DNA from: Thermoplasmata archaeon
GTDB taxonomy: Archaea > Thermoplasmatota > Thermoplasmata > Methanomassiliicoccales > Methanomethylophilaceae
Direction: 5' to 3'
DNA: 64,000 nt
Assembly (NCBI GenBank): GCA_015063245.1
Contig: SUSV01000001.1
Coordinates: 292,546 to 356,545, forward strand
Within the stretch, counting starts at the first letter, position 1. The number at the start of each line of letters is the position of its first letter. A program made the position numbers and the translations under genes. The notes beneath the pieces are model-generated. The model was given only the letters and a program-made list of their open reading frames with translations. It searched no databases and was not told the DNA's origin. Below are positions 17,777 to 25,808 of this stretch, in pieces.

Positions 17777-18187
17777 ATGAAGATGCCTTGCGAACTGATC
17801 GTGACACACATCCTGCCGGCGGCCAAAGGGGCTCTTGCAAAGGAGCTCGTCACCAGGCACGGGATGACGCAGGTGCAGGTAGCAAGGATGTTCGGGGTCA
17901 CGAGCGCAGCCATATCCCAATACATGAAAGGGGTGAGAGGGGGCAACAGCCTCATCGACAAGAGCGCATACCGTGACGATTTCTACCGCAGGATCTCCGA
18001 GACGGCAGACTCGATGGTCCAGGGCATGGACATCTCCGATGCCCTCTGCCAGATATGCACATACGTGAAGGAGAGCGGTCTCCTGAAGGCGCTCTACGTC
18101 TTCGAGGGATACCCGGGCGATTCTGTCCTGTGTTTCGAATGTCCCAAGATAATCATGAATTTGGACGGCGGGGGATATGAAGCATAA
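17777..18187 (+). CDS. XRE-type HTH transcriptional regulator (COG2522-like)
   Basis: The 136-residue protein has an N-terminal helix-turn-helix at about residues 25-60 (GMTQVQVARMFGVTSAAISQ) and a small C-terminal domain with three cysteines (LCQICTY and CFECPK) that may bind metal. The layout matches a family of archaeal predicted regulators found beside thiamine or nucleotide genes. It has its own promoter (TATA-like gatttatag at about 17733) and an AAAGGAGA ribosome site. It overlaps nadM by 11 bases, so it may be co-transcribed with NAD genes. The target is unknown. Confidence 0.85.
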   Translation: MKMPCELIVTHILPAAKGALAKELVTRHGMTQVQVARMFGVTSAAISQYMKGVRGGNSLIDKSAYRDDFYRRISETADSMVQGMDISDALCQICTYVKESGLLKALYVFEGYPGDSVLCFECPKIIMNLDGGGYEA

Positions 18188-18713
18188 CTACGACAACTAT
18201 TCCCTGGTCGTCGGCCGCTTCCAGCCTCTGCACAGGGGACATATGGATGTGATCTGCAAATGTGCCGAGGCGTCCGAGCATATCACGATCGGGATCGGAA
18301 GCGCACAGTGCTCCCATACCCCGGAGAACCCGTTCACATCCGGTGAGAGGTACATGATGATCAACAAGGCCCTGAGGGACGAGGGCATCGACAATTACAG
18401 CATCGTGCCTATAGAGGACCTCAACAGATATCCTGTATGGGTGGCCCATGTAGTTTCCCTGGTACCGCCTTTCAAGATAGTCTATACGAACAATCCCCTG
18501 ACCCGCCGTCTGTTCGAGGAGTCGGGTTTCGAGGTACGCGCATCGCCGTTGTATAACAGGGAGGTTTTCTCTGGAACGGAGATCAGGCGCAGGATTGCCA
18601 ACGATGAGGAATGGCGTTCACTGGTGCCGGAAGCGGTGGCCAAGGTCATCGATGACATCGACGGCGTGAACAGAATCAAACAGATCAGTGGCAGCAATGA
18701 CTCTCCGTTCTGA
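18177..18713 (+). CDS. nadM: Nicotinamide-nucleotide adenylyltransferase, archaeal type
   Basis: This enzyme joins NMN and ATP to NAD. The 178-residue product has the nucleotidyltransferase HxxH motif (QPLHRGHMD, with H19 and H22) and the C-terminal SGTEIRRRI motif that contacts ATP. Its length and the start GRFQPLHRGH fit archaeal NadM rather than bacterial NadD. It overlaps the regulator upstream and pncC downstream, so the three form a compact unit for NAD metabolism. Confidence 0.95.
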   Translation: MKHNYDNYSLVVGRFQPLHRGHMDVICKCAEASEHITIGIGSAQCSHTPENPFTSGERYMMINKALRDEGIDNYSIVPIEDLNRYPVWVAHVVSLVPPFKIVYTNNPLTRRLFEESGFEVRASPLYNREVFSGTEIRRRIANDEEWRSLVPEAVAKVIDDIDGVNRIKQISGSNDSPF

Positions 18714-19182
18714 AGCAGTTTCCTTAATACGCACTCTTGATGGCATGGGGCTCACGATGTCCGTGGCCGAGTCATGCACAGGGGGGCTCATCAGTGCCGC
18801 CATAACGGATGTGCCAGGAGCTTCTAAGGTCTTCCTGGGGAGCGCGGTGACTTATTCCAATCAGGCCAAGGAGGACATCCTCGGCGTATCTCATTCCATA
18901 CTGCTCGAGCACGGTGCCGTGAGCGAGGAGACCGCGAGGGAGATGGTCTCCGGAGCGATGTCAGCATACAGGAGCGACACCGCCGTAGCGGTCACAGGCA
19001 TCGCCGGACCCGGCGGAGCCACTCCGGATAAGCCCGTGGGATTGGTCTACATCGCCGCGGCCGACGGCCCGAGAGTGGTGGTCACACGCAACATCTTCAA
19101 AGGAGACAGGGAATCGGTGAGGGAGCAGACCGTCAGGGAGGCGCTCACCCTGCTGGACGAATTGATCAAAGGGATATTATGA
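18697..19182 (+). CDS. pncC: CinA C-terminal domain protein, NMN amidohydrolase-like
   Basis: PncC-type enzymes deamidate NMN to nicotinate mononucleotide, salvaging NAD breakdown products. The 161-residue product is a stand-alone CinA C-terminal domain: AESCTGG with the nucleophilic Ser, GSAVTYSNQAK, and GIAGPGGATPDKPVG. I chose ATG 18697 over the GTG at 18688. It lies inside the nadM-pncC-E1 overlap series, and the nadM neighbour supports the NMN role. The activity of archaeal members is less proven. Confidence 0.88.
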   Translation: MTLRSEAVSLIRTLDGMGLTMSVAESCTGGLISAAITDVPGASKVFLGSAVTYSNQAKEDILGVSHSILLEHGAVSEETAREMVSGAMSAYRSDTAVAVTGIAGPGGATPDKPVGLVYIAAADGPRVVVTRNIFKGDRESVREQTVREALTLLDELIKGIL

Positions 19183-19844
19183 GGTTCGAGAGACAGAGGC
19201 CGATTTTCGGCGAGGAAGGACAGCAGAGGATCATGACGGCGGTTGTAGGCATCGTCGGATGCGGAGGGCTAGGGGTCAACGTGATCACGCAGCTCACAAT
19301 GGCGGGGGTCACACACTTCATACTCTGCGATCACCAGACCCCGGAGCTCTCCAACCTCAACCGTCAGTTCATATACTCACCGTATGACCACAGGACCAAG
19401 TCCATGATATCCGCCGAATGGATACTGGCACTCAACCCGAGCGCGGAGGTGCAGGCCAATTCAGAACCCCTTTCGGAGATCAACGGAGGGCTGTTCCAGG
19501 GCTGCGACATACTGGTAGACTGCCTGGACAACTTCGAATCGAGGATGGTCCTTTCTGATCTAGCTGAGAGCATGGGCGTTCCATTGGTGCATGCAGGGGT
19601 CTCGGGTATGGAGGGGCAGATTGCCGTGTGCATACCGGGAAAGACCAAGTCACTCAGGGAGATGATCGGCACCATGAAGGATCCGGAAGGACCGGTCCCG
19701 TCGGTAGGTGCAGCGGTATCAGCGATAGCCTCGATGGAGGCGCTGGAGGTCCTGAAGATCATCTCCGGTCTCGGCACCGACAACGCAGGTAAGCTCATCA
19801 CCGTCGACATGAAGGGATGGACCACAGAGACAGTCGAATTCTGA
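19179..19844 (+). CDS. ThiF/MoeB/HesA-family E1-like adenylyltransferase
   Basis: E1-like enzymes adenylate the C-terminal Gly-Gly of ubiquitin-like sulfur carriers. The 221-residue product has the nucleotide loop GIVGCGGLGVNVI, the conserved arginine region NLNRQFIY, and the Asp motif VDCLDNFESR. It lacks the two CxxC zinc pairs of MoeB, which points to a simpler HesA/ThiF type. Its partner could be the ThiS-like protein at 30844, 11 kb away, but that is inference. It overlaps pncC by 4 bases. Confidence 0.87.
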   Translation: MRFERQRPIFGEEGQQRIMTAVVGIVGCGGLGVNVITQLTMAGVTHFILCDHQTPELSNLNRQFIYSPYDHRTKSMISAEWILALNPSAEVQANSEPLSEINGGLFQGCDILVDCLDNFESRMVLSDLAESMGVPLVHAGVSGMEGQIAVCIPGKTKSLREMIGTMKDPEGPVPSVGAAVSAIASMEALEVLKIISGLGTDNAGKLITVDMKGWTTETVEF

Positions 19845-19846
19845 CC

Positions 19847-19863
19847 GGACCACGTAGTGGTCC
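19847..19863 (+). terminator. Hairpin terminator after the E1 gene
   Basis: The arms ggaccac and gtggtcc enclose a three-base loop just after the TGA of the E1-like gene and before the purC promoter (gttatctatc). Confidence 0.6.
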
Positions 19864-19909
19864 GCTATACGTCGGATAGAGTTATCTATCGGCTATCAGA
19901 TTGCCGGTC

Positions 19910-20812
19910 ATGGAGCACATAATGACCGGAAAGGTGAAGGAGGTCTACAAGGTGGACGATGACACCTTGGAGTTCGCCTACACCAACAACATTTCCGTAT
20001 TCGACAAGATCATCCCCTCGCAGATCCCCCACAAGGGAGAGACACTCTGCAGGACCGCGAAGTACTGGTTCGGACTCCTTACCAAGGAGGGTATCAACAA
20101 CCATTACATCTCGGAGCCCTCCGCCGACAGGATGAGGGTCAAGAGGGTCGACATCATCAGGGACTACAGCAAGATCGACGGGACCACTAAGAACTACCTG
20201 ATCCCTCTGGAGGTCATCTGCAGGTACTACGCCGCAGGTTCCCTCATGGACAGGATCAAGTCCGGCAAGGTCAAGCCCGAGGATCTCGGATTCTCCCCCG
20301 ATCACGTCGTCAAGGAGGGTGAGAAGCTCCCCACGCCGTTCATCGAGTGCACCACCAAGCTGGAGGCCCACGATGAGAACCTGACGGATGAGGAGGCCAA
20401 GAAGATGGCAGGGCTCTCGGACGAGGAGTTCGAGGAGATCAAGAGGACCGTTCTCAAGATCGATGCCATCATCGACAGGGAGTGCAGCAAGAGAGGTCTG
20501 ATCCACTGCGACGGTAAGAAAGAATTCGCTTTCGACAAGGACAGGAAGCTCATGGTCATCGACACATTCGGAACCCTGGACGAGGACCGCTGGTGGGACG
20601 CTGATGAGTTCGCGAAGGGAAACATCGTGCAGCTCTCCAAGGAGTTCGTGCGTCAATACTACCGCGAGACCGGTTACCACAAAGCACTCTACGATGCACG
20701 CGAGGCCGGAAAGCCCGAGCCCGACATCCCTGCATTGCCTCAGGACATCGTCGACCGTGTGAGCAAGCTCTACGTTGACATGTACGAGAGGATCACCGGG
20801 GAGAAGTTCTGA
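19910..20812 (+). CDS. purC: SAICAR synthetase
   Basis: PurC couples CAIR and aspartate using ATP in purine synthesis. The 300-residue protein begins MEHIMTGKVKEVYKV, the usual GK-KEVY start of the family. It contains TKNYLIPLEVICRYYAAGS, FIECTTKLEAHDENLT, and GTLDEDRWW near the C-terminus. I chose ATG 19910 over the TTG at 19901; ATG 19922 is also possible. The length is near that of the longer PurC types. It is monocistronic, convergent with the UPF0179 gene. Confidence 0.95.
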   Translation: MEHIMTGKVKEVYKVDDDTLEFAYTNNISVFDKIIPSQIPHKGETLCRTAKYWFGLLTKEGINNHYISEPSADRMRVKRVDIIRDYSKIDGTTKNYLIPLEVICRYYAAGSLMDRIKSGKVKPEDLGFSPDHVVKEGEKLPTPFIECTTKLEAHDENLTDEEAKKMAGLSDEEFEEIKRTVLKIDAIIDRECSKRGLIHCDGKKEFAFDKDRKLMVIDTFGTLDEDRWWDADEFAKGNIVQLSKEFVRQYYRETGYHKALYDAREAGKPEPDIPALPQDIVDRVSKLYVDMYERITGEKF

Positions 20813-20815
20813 TAT

Positions 20816-21244
20816 TCAGAACAGATCCACGCAAACCAGTTCATTGCCCAGGGGGCAATCGAGGTCGCCGTTGACCTTTTGAACGGTGTATTTCGACCCT
20901 TGGGCCTTTCCTGTAGGATGGCAGATCTGATAGTTCGGGCATCCGATGTTATCGCAATCCACGCTCTTGTACGTGATCTTGCTGCCTTCCATGGCCTGCT
21001 TCTTGCCTACTGAAGCGACAGTGGGGAGCTTCTCCACTTCGACCACAGCGACCGTGTCGGTGTCGCATTCGTGGCATTCGTGTGACTGCGACCTGAGTGC
21101 GGTGACCCTGTACTTGGCCCCTTCCTCGAGGTTGAAGCAGACTTTCTTGAACTTGCAGTCCTCGCATTCCTCAGCGGGACCCATGTAGTAGAATTCGTAA
21201 CCTGCTGTTGCCAGCGGTTTTGCTATGAGTGTAATGAGTGCCAT
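20816..21244 (-). CDS. UPF0179-family protein, Cys-rich
   Basis: A 142-residue archaeal conserved protein of unknown function. It has several cysteine pairs that probably bind metal: CEDCKFKKVC, CHECD, CDNIGCPNYQIC, and a late C. The start ATG 21244 overlaps the egsA stop (ATGA), so it is co-transcribed with the lipid gene, an arrangement I recall from other archaea. Its role is unknown. An RNA- or metal-binding role is a guess. Confidence 0.85.
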   Translation of the reverse strand: MALITLIAKPLATAGYEFYYMGPAEECEDCKFKKVCFNLEEGAKYRVTALRSQSHECHECDTDTVAVVEVEKLPTVASVGKKQAMEGSKITYKSVDCDNIGCPNYQICHPTGKAQGSKYTVQKVNGDLDCPLGNELVCVDLF

Positions 21245-22302
21245 CAGATCACCCCTGTCCTGATGCATATATCCTCGACATCCTCTCTGGGGATGCCTTT
21301 GTTACCGAGAATCGTATACCTGTCCTTGCGTATCTTGTGCGCTTCGCACACCGCATCTATGAACTCGTCATCCGACAGTCCGAGCTCTGAAGCCTTGGTG
21401 GGCGCCCCGATCTTGACGAGAGCGTGCTTGAACTCCTCCCAGTCCTCCTTCTGAAGGTACAGGGTGATGATTGAAGCCACTCCGCACTGCTCCCCGTGCA
21501 TCGCCCTGCCGGGATATTTCATGTCGATGGTATGCGAGATCATGTGCTCCGAACCGCTGGTAGGCCTGGAGCTTCCTGCGATACTCATGGATATCCCGGA
21601 GACGATGATGGGCTTGATGGCCAGCCAAACGCTCTCCTCGAGATTCGGCTTGATGTAATCCACCGCATCCATCATGGATTCGGCGGCGAAATGCGAGAAT
21701 GAATATGCGGACCTGCTGAACTCCTCGTCTTTGAGGTTGTAGGCGAGCTTCCAGTCGTTGAGTGCGCTGAAGTTCGACAGTACATCGGCGCATCCTGCAG
21801 CCAGGCTCCTGTAAGGCGCCTTGAAGATGATGCTCGTATCGGCGATCACACCCATCGGTGATGCGCCTTCGATGGATTTGGAACCCTTGTCCGATTTGAT
21901 GGATGCCCTGTTAGAGGCGATACCGTCGTGGGCGGCCGAGGTCGGGATGCTGATAAAAGGGAGATTGAGATTCTGGGAGACGATCTTGGCAATGTCAATC
22001 TTGCTGCCACCTCCGACCGCTAGGATGAATGTCGAGCCGTACTCCTTGATCCTGTTCTCGACTTCCTCGATGTTGTCGATTGTAGCATTGCCTGTGATGC
22101 AGGTGTCTATGTCGTAGCCTTCAAGATAATCCTTTACCGCACGTCCAGCAGCCTTGTCGGTGTTCTCTCCAGTGATGATTGTACCGGTCCTGCCGCTGTG
22201 GATGTTTACGCATATGTCCTTGACGTTAGGGAGGACATCGTGACCGGCGATCACATTTCTGGGGAATTCAACCATTCTCTCTTTAAGGAAATCTTTAGGC
22301 AT
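21244..22302 (-). CDS. egsA: sn-Glycerol-1-phosphate dehydrogenase
   Basis: EgsA reduces dihydroxyacetone phosphate to sn-glycerol-1-phosphate, the backbone of archaeal membrane lipids and a clear archaeal marker. The 352-residue protein has the NAD loop AVGGGSKIDIAK, SIPTSAAHDGIAS, and the zinc ligands in the helical half (including SGSEHMISH and MHGEQCG). The start ATG follows an AGGTTGTAGC stretch without a strong ribosome site. It overlaps the UPF0179 gene downstream. Confidence 0.96.
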   Translation of the reverse strand: MPKDFLKERMVEFPRNVIAGHDVLPNVKDICVNIHSGRTGTIITGENTDKAAGRAVKDYLEGYDIDTCITGNATIDNIEEVENRIKEYGSTFILAVGGGSKIDIAKIVSQNLNLPFISIPTSAAHDGIASNRASIKSDKGSKSIEGASPMGVIADTSIIFKAPYRSLAAGCADVLSNFSALNDWKLAYNLKDEEFSRSAYSFSHFAAESMMDAVDYIKPNLEESVWLAIKPIIVSGISMSIAGSSRPTSGSEHMISHTIDMKYPGRAMHGEQCGVASIITLYLQKEDWEEFKHALVKIGAPTKASELGLSDDEFIDAVCEAHKIRKDRYTILGNKGIPREDVEDICIRTGVI

Positions 22303-22456
22303 GCTACAACCTGTATGACAATGGGTTGTTCAGCATATTAATGTTGACCCGTTTTTTCTAATACTGGGTATTATAACAGCACCATCAACCCTTATAATCG
22401 TGATATCCGATTCGATATCATTCCCTCCCTTATGAGGACAAAGAAGAGGTGTGTGA

Positions 22457-22993
22457 ATGATGAAGGCAACCATCCTGTGCGGCAGTGCGGATATGCACGG
22501 TGTGACGGAATCCATGTGCACAAAGGTCGCCAGCAGCCTTGAATCCAGAGGATACGATGTCGTCATCTACCGCCTCGGCGAAATGGATATAGGGCATTGC
22601 AGGGACTGCGGAGGGTGCCGTGAAGGCGGCTGCGTCATCAAGGATGACATGCAGAAGATATACGATTCATTCTCCGAATCCGATATACTGGTCCTGTCAA
22701 CGCCTATCCATTACAGCGGACCTTCCTCGCTGATCAAGACGGCCATCGACCGTTTCCAGATCTATTGGCAGAAGGATCTCAGCCACCCATCATCCTGCAT
22801 AGGCATGATGTGCGGCGGGAGCGATAATCCGAATTTCGACTACACAGAGAGGATATTCCGTGCTTTCTCGATATCCGTCAGAATGGAATACAGGGGCTCT
22901 TACACAGTATCTGGCACAGACAGGGGATGTCCTGATATCGCCGAAGGGATCGAGCAGTTCATCGGTAAGATCACAGCAGGGAAGGGACGATGA
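22457..22993 (+). CDS. Flavodoxin-fold NADPH-dependent FMN reductase family protein
   Basis: The 178-residue protein has the flavodoxin-like fold of the iron-sulfur flavoprotein/NADPH:FMN reductase group. It shows ATILCGSADMHGVTESM for FMN phosphate, a cysteine cluster CRDCGGCREGGC at residues 49-60, and LVLSTPIHYSGPSSLIKTAI. The cysteine spacing differs from the four-Cys cluster of true iron-sulfur flavoproteins, so cluster binding is uncertain. It is probably cytoplasmic and redox-related. Its 3' end overlaps the convergent gene by 23 bases. Confidence 0.8.
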   Translation: MMKATILCGSADMHGVTESMCTKVASSLESRGYDVVIYRLGEMDIGHCRDCGGCREGGCVIKDDMQKIYDSFSESDILVLSTPIHYSGPSSLIKTAIDRFQIYWQKDLSHPSSCIGMMCGGSDNPNFDYTERIFRAFSISVRMEYRGSYTVSGTDRGCPDIAEGIEQFIGKITAGKGR

Positions 22994-23597
22994 CATTCTG
23001 GAAGCCGGCGACCCTGTCGCCGGATTGGATGAACGGGATTGTAGAAGGATAATCCTCGGCGATCACCGACCAGGTGTATCCGTCAAGGCTGCCTTCCATG
23101 TCCAATACGAAGTTCCTGTAGAATCCGATGCCGACCAGTTTTTCCAGGACTTTGAGGACGTCCTCCGTCTGCCTTCCCCCGACCATGGCTTTTCCTTTGT
23201 GGATGAAAATGACCGGTACCACCGAATCCGATACATCGCAGATGTCCCTGAGTTCTGCATCCGATGCGATGAAATGATAGGGTGCGAGCACCAGTTCGGC
23301 ATCCTTGTTGAAGGCATCGAACACATCCTCAACGGTCTCGATGTATGTCATGAACCAGATGTATGCCCCCGGGACCCTTAGATGCTTCATGACCTTCTCC
23401 GAGAACTCTCTCTTAATGAGGCTGTTGCAGTCGATGATCACGATAGGGGAACGCTGTTCCTTGGAGATGCTCTGCGGGATCTTCTCGTTAAGAGGGTAGG
23501 ATGATTCACCCTTACGCACGGAGAGTATGGAGAACGAACCGTCGCTTACAATCATGTTCCCATCATCATAGGATGTGAAATACGCAGGTATCTCCAT
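22971..23597 (-). CDS. Hypothetical alpha/beta protein (208 aa)
   Basis: I do not recognise this protein with certainty. Alternating strands and helices (IVIIDCNSLI, AYIWFMTYI, AELVLAPYHF, VVPVIFIHKGKAMVGG, RNFVLDMEGSLDG) look like part of a TIM barrel. They recall archaeal HisA/HisF-related proteins, but I see no phosphate-binding GGG motif. There is no signal or membrane segment. It is divergent from desulfoferrodoxin and convergent, with a 23-base overlap, with the flavoprotein. Confidence 0.65.
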   Translation of the reverse strand: MEIPAYFTSYDDGNMIVSDGSFSILSVRKGESSYPLNEKIPQSISKEQRSPIVIIDCNSLIKREFSEKVMKHLRVPGAYIWFMTYIETVEDVFDAFNKDAELVLAPYHFIASDAELRDICDVSDSVVPVIFIHKGKAMVGGRQTEDVLKVLEKLVGIGFYRNFVLDMEGSLDGYTWSVIAEDYPSTIPFIQSGDRVAGFQNVIVPSLL

Positions 23598-23693
23598 AAC
23601 ACTCCATTATCCATGGGATATATAGGAATTGATGCGAAGCATCCGGACATACGTTCTTATCCCTGTCTGCAGATTCGGAGCTGAGGTTTAAAC

Positions 23694-24065
23694 ATGGCAA
23701 TCTACAAGTGTGAGAAATGCGGAACGACCGTGGATCTTGTATACAAGGGATCATGCATCCCCAAGTGCTGTGGAGTCGAGATGACGGCCCTCGAGCCCAA
23801 GACAGACGATTTCAAGAACGAGAAGCACGTCCCGTACATCGAGAAGCAGGACGGAGGATTTCTCGTCAAGGTCGGAAAGGAAGCGGCCCACCCTATGGTC
23901 GAGGACCACTACATCGTGTACATCCAGATCTGCGCGGACGGAGTCATGATGAGGAAGTATCTCAAGCCCGGAGATGCACCCGAGGCATTCTTCAAGACCG
24001 ATGCCAAAGAGGTCAGGGCCTGGGAGTACTGCAACAAGCACGGACTCTGGAAGTCCAACCAGTGA
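23694..24065 (+). CDS. Desulfoferrodoxin (superoxide reductase)
   Basis: Superoxide reductase turns superoxide into peroxide and protects anaerobes from oxygen. The 123-residue protein has the desulforedoxin centre C6, C9, C25, C26 (YKCEKCG and PKCCG). The reactive iron centre has H45, H66, H72, C113 and H116 (EKHVPYI, HPMVEDH, YCNKHGLW), with the nearby Glu43-Lys44 pair. It is therefore the two-iron class. The start has a GCTGAGG ribosome site. A strong terminator follows. Confidence 0.96.
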   Translation: MAIYKCEKCGTTVDLVYKGSCIPKCCGVEMTALEPKTDDFKNEKHVPYIEKQDGGFLVKVGKEAAHPMVEDHYIVYIQICADGVMMRKYLKPGDAPEAFFKTDAKEVRAWEYCNKHGLWKSNQ

Positions 24066-24073
24066 AACTTCAA

Positions 24074-24087
24074 GCCCCTCCGGGGGC
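24074..24087 (+). terminator. Terminator of the desulfoferrodoxin gene
   Basis: A GC stem (gcccc / ggggc) with loop tccg is followed by the T-rich run cccttttattatt. Confidence 0.75.
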
Positions 24088-24115
24088 CCTTTTATTATTG
24101 ATTGAAAAAAAAGAT

Positions 24116-24133
24116 GACGGCCGTGAGGCCGTC
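24116..24133 (-). terminator. Terminator of the purA / DUF6951-like transcript
   Basis: A perfect 7-bp stem (gacggcc / ggccgtc) with loop gtga lies just after the minus-strand stop at 24141. On the minus strand it is followed by atctttttttt. Confidence 0.75.
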
Positions 24134-24140
24134 TAAGAGC

Positions 24141-24455
24141 TCATTCGAACTCTATCTTGACAGGTTTCTTGAGAGCCATCCCGGCCTCCGCCTCGGCGCA
24201 TTTGATGATGGCGCACGGTACGGGGCATGCGGTATGGCGGAGACATTCCGCGGCCTTGAGATAGATCTCGGACTCGGTGAACGGCTTCCCGACCATCTCG
24301 TAGGGGTTGATGTTCTCGATGGGCGACATCTTCTGGACCATCGGGCAGTTGCTCTCGATGACCACGTTCACGCTCATCATATCCTCGCTTGTCTCTGCCG
24401 TGATCTTCGTGATCATCTGGCAGGGTCCTGCTGTCACATTGCATGTCGTCGGCAT
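24141..24455 (-). CDS. DUF6951-like small Cys-rich protein
   Basis: A 104-residue protein with the pattern GPC, NCPMVQ, CLRHTACPVPCAIIKCAEAE. It is a paralogue of the protein at 59402, which shares the CP-x-VQ and PC-x-VP-A blocks. Small proteins of this kind occur in methanogens near methyltransferase and HyuA/DUF1638 genes. The cysteines suggest metal or corrinoid-system contact, but no function is established. It lies 4 bases after purA and probably shares its transcript. Confidence 0.7.
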   Translation of the reverse strand: MPTTCNVTAGPCQMITKITAETSEDMMSVNVVIESNCPMVQKMSPIENINPYEMVGKPFTESEIYLKAAECLRHTACPVPCAIIKCAEAEAGMALKKPVKIEFE

Positions 24456-24459
24456 ATTA

Positions 24460-25764
24460 TCAGTTCCACCAGTCTTTCTTGCGGTCGATCGTCTCGTCTC
24501 TGTCGGGCCCGAGGCTGATGAGGTCTGCGGGTACCTTGAGGTACTTCTCGATGAACTCGATGTACTCCCTCACCTCTCCGGGAAGGTTGTCATATCCTGC
24601 TTTGACAACATCCATGGTGTTGTCCCAGCCCTTCCATCCCTTAAATGTCTGGTAAACGGGTTTGGCCTTGTACAGTTTGGCCAGCGATGCGGGGAAGTGC
24701 CTGACCTCCTCGCCGTTGATCTCGTATGCTACGCAGACCGGGAGCTCGGGGATGTCGTTGAGGACATCGATCTTGGTGATTCCGAGCGATGTGAATCCGC
24801 AGAGCCTGGAGGCGTGCTCGACGACCACGAGGTCGAGCCATCCGCATCTCCTTCCCCTTCCTGTGGTGACGCCGAACTCTCCTCCCTTCTTCTGGAGCTC
24901 CTGGCCCATCTCGTCGGTAAGCTCGGACACGAACGGTCCCTCGCCCACGCGGGTGGTGTAGGCCTTCACGATTCCGACGACCTTGTCGATCCTGTTGGGT
25001 GCCACTCCGGATCCTGTGCAGATGCCTCCTCCGCATGTGGCCGAGGAGGTGACATAGGGGTATGTTCCGTGATCGATGTCGAGCATCGCTCCCTGGGCGC
25101 CCTCGAACACGACGTTCTTGCCCTGGTCCAGCGCATCGTTGATGAGAACGGATGTGTCGCAGATGTACTTGCCTACAAGATTCTTCCATCCCTGCATCTT
25201 CTCATAAAGCGATTCCGTGGTGCAGCTGCACTGCTCGGCATCCATCATCGCCAAGAGGTCCTTCTTGTACGGGAGGATGAACTGGATCTTCTCCTTGAGG
25301 AGGTCATCCTCGAGAAGGTCCCCAGCCCTGAACCCGATCCTTGCGATCTTGTCCTGGTATGTCGGTCCGATTCCCTTCTTGGTGGTACCGACGTTGTTCT
25401 TCCCGCGGTACTTCTCCTCTGCACCGTCCAGCTTCTTGTGGTATCCCATGATCAGGTGGGCCCTGTCCGAGATCCTCAGTCCCTCGATGGATCCGCCTTT
25501 GTCCTCGACCTGCTTGATCTCCTCTGCGAGCTCCTCGAGGTTCACGACAACACCGTTACCGATAACCGCCAGCTTGCCGGGTCTTACGACACCCGAGGGG
25601 AGTCCGTGGAGCTTGAAAACCTTGTCATCGACGATGATGGTGTGTCCCGCGTTGTTTCCTCCCTGGAAACGTACGATGAGGTCTGATTTCTCATCGAGAT
25701 AGTCTGTAAGCTTTCCCTTTCCTTCGTCTCCCCACTGGGAGCCGATGATTGCTAAACTGGGCAT
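24460..25764 (-). CDS. purA: Adenylosuccinate synthetase
   Basis: PurA makes adenylosuccinate from IMP, aspartate and GTP, the first step from IMP to AMP. The 434-residue protein has the diagnostic GSQWGDEGKGK, NNAGHTIIVDD, GTTKKGIGPTYQ, FEGAQGAMLDIDHGTYPYVT and GEGPFVSEL segments. The length is normal. It starts at ATG 25764 and runs into the DUF6951-like gene. Confidence 0.97.
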   Translation of the reverse strand: MPSLAIIGSQWGDEGKGKLTDYLDEKSDLIVRFQGGNNAGHTIIVDDKVFKLHGLPSGVVRPGKLAVIGNGVVVNLEELAEEIKQVEDKGGSIEGLRISDRAHLIMGYHKKLDGAEEKYRGKNNVGTTKKGIGPTYQDKIARIGFRAGDLLEDDLLKEKIQFILPYKKDLLAMMDAEQCSCTTESLYEKMQGWKNLVGKYICDTSVLINDALDQGKNVVFEGAQGAMLDIDHGTYPYVTSSATCGGGICTGSGVAPNRIDKVVGIVKAYTTRVGEGPFVSELTDEMGQELQKKGGEFGVTTGRGRRCGWLDLVVVEHASRLCGFTSLGITKIDVLNDIPELPVCVAYEINGEEVRHFPASLAKLYKAKPVYQTFKGWKGWDNTMDVVKAGYDNLPGEVREYIEFIEKYLKVPADLISLGPDRDETIDRKKDWWN

Positions 25765-25808
25765 TTGTAGGCACCTAACCTTCTGAAAGATGATAATCGA
25801 TATAAGGG

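Noticed and set aside
24307..25686. 459-codon plus-strand ORF opposite purA
   Set aside because: It is a shadow of purA; the purA motifs are complete on the minus strand.
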